Assembly (NCBI GenBank): GCA_900766635.1
Contig: CAAFWA010000307.1
Location: forward strand, 1-5,622
Length of the DNA stretch: 5,622 nucleotides
Source: an uncultured Acinetobacter sp.
GTDB lineage: Bacteria; Pseudomonadota; Gammaproteobacteria; Pseudomonadales; Moraxellaceae
Reading direction: 5' to 3'
Shown here piece after piece: positions 5,076-5,622 of this stretch (within the stretch, counting starts at the first letter, position 1; each line of letters starts with the position of its first letter). The notes under the pieces were generated by a model. It saw only the letters and a program-made list of their open reading frames with translations. It ran no database searches and was not told the origin of the DNA. The translations under genes and the position numbers were made by a program.

Positions 5076-5622
5076 AAATAATACGCACTTTGCTAGTCTT
5101 GGCAACTTTTGGTCTGATTGCAGGCTGTGATAAAACTGCACCAATTCCACAACCGAGCCAAAATACTAAGCTTCAACCGAATATGCAGCCAATTAGAATT
5201 GGTTATAGTGATTGGCCAGGATGGGTGGCTTGGCAAGTGGCCATTGAGAAGGGTTGGTTTAAAGAAGCTGGACTTGAGGTCGAGTTTAAATGGTTTGACT
5301 ACTCTGCATCGATGAGTGCTTTTTCTGCCAATCAACTCGATGCGATTTCGATCTCAAATGGTGATAACTTAGTGATTGCTTCAGGAGGTACGCGAGGCAT
5401 CATGATTATGGCGACTGATTATTCAGCAGGCAATGATGTCATTATTGCAAAAGCAGGGATTGATCGCATTGATCAGCTTAAAGGCAAAACCATTGCAGTT
5501 GAAAAAGGTTTGGTTGATCATCATTTACTTAACACTGCCTTAGAAGATGTGAAGATTGCTGAAGATCAAGTGAAACTGATTAACGCTGTGACCAATGAAT
5601 TACCACAAGTATTTGCAAGTCC
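5072..5622 (+). CDS. ABC transporter substrate-binding lipoprotein, urea-carboxylase-region type (partial)
   Basis: This is the N-terminal 183 residues of a NitT/TauT/SsuA-like solute-binding protein; the gene runs off the right edge. A lipoprotein signal is clear: MKIIR, a hydrophobic stretch and the lipobox IAGC with lipidated C19. Asp follows the cysteine, which in enterobacteria keeps a lipoprotein in the inner membrane. After a Pro/Gln/Asn linker (about 20-39) comes the binding fold: IRIGYSDWPGWVAWQVAIEK, GWFKEAGLEVEF, then ANQLDAISISNGDNLVIASGG and IDQLKGKTIAVEKG. SDWPGW and the SNGDNL region match the binding proteins that sit beside urea carboxylase and allophanate hydrolase. It would deliver urea, guanidine or a similar small amide to an ABC permease expected downstream. 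The ATG overlaps the atzF stop (ATGA), so translation is probably coupled. Family is firm; ligand is inferred. Confidence 0.88.
   Translation, partial: MKIIRTLLVLATFGLIAGCDKTAPIPQPSQNTKLQPNMQPIRIGYSDWPGWVAWQVAIEKGWFKEAGLEVEFKWFDYSASMSAFSANQLDAISISNGDNLVIASGGTRGIMIMATDYSAGNDVIIAKAGIDRIDQLKGKTIAVEKGLVDHHLLNTALEDVKIAEDQVKLINAVTNELPQVFAS

Noticed and set aside
1..5622. CRISPR arrays, insertion sequences, integron or att sites.
   Set aside because: No spaced repeat series, transposase, terminal inverted repeats or recombination sites were seen.

Overview
The window is AT-rich (roughly 40% GC by eye) Gram-negative DNA. Codon usage, an SMR pump resembling AbeS/QacE, a CadR-type regulator and a urea-carboxylase-region operon together suggest Acinetobacter or a close Moraxellaceae relative. 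This is inferred from gene types and base composition only; there is no rRNA or other species marker.

Layout. (1) 1-323 holds no supportable gene. It contains a candidate promoter whose -35 box lies in a perfect 12-bp palindrome. (2) 324-668 (+) is a small multidrug resistance (SMR) exporter, probably starting at a GTG well inside the longest open frame. (3) 669-908 is a convergent intergenic gap with one imperfect hairpin. (4) 909-1301 (-) and 1391-2425 (+) form a divergent metal-resistance pair: a CadR/PbrR-like MerR regulator and a CDF-like metal transporter with an unusual Cys-rich plus HMA-like N-terminus. The gap between them carries a MerR-type dyad inside a 19-20 bp promoter spacer, overlapped by a good promoter for the regulator on the other strand. 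(5) 2426-2728 is non-coding and ends in a compact control region: a sigma-54 (-24/-12) promoter match, then two direct copies of TTTTGTCATAC 21 bp apart, then a strong Shine-Dalgarno. (6) From 2729 to the right edge is one operon (+): an undescribed 38-codon ORF, a NikR-like ribbon-helix-helix regulator, allophanate hydrolase, and the start of a lipoprotein solute-binding protein of the type found next to urea carboxylase. Spacings are tight (14-nt overlap, 15-nt gap, 4-nt ATGA overlap).

How it works together. Left and centre are independent export modules for cationic drugs and for divalent metals. The right side is nitrogen scavenging: the binding protein should feed an ABC importer for urea, guanidine or a related compound. 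A biotin-dependent carboxylase, expected beyond the window, would make allophanate or a precursor of it, and AtzF would split allophanate to ammonia and CO2. A sigma-54 promoter suits nitrogen-limitation control. The most interesting point is the regulator: it has the NikR fold but has lost most nickel ligands, and it sits beside repeats containing TCATAC, the half-site of E. coli NikR, at the head of a nickel-independent route of urea or guanidine breakdown.
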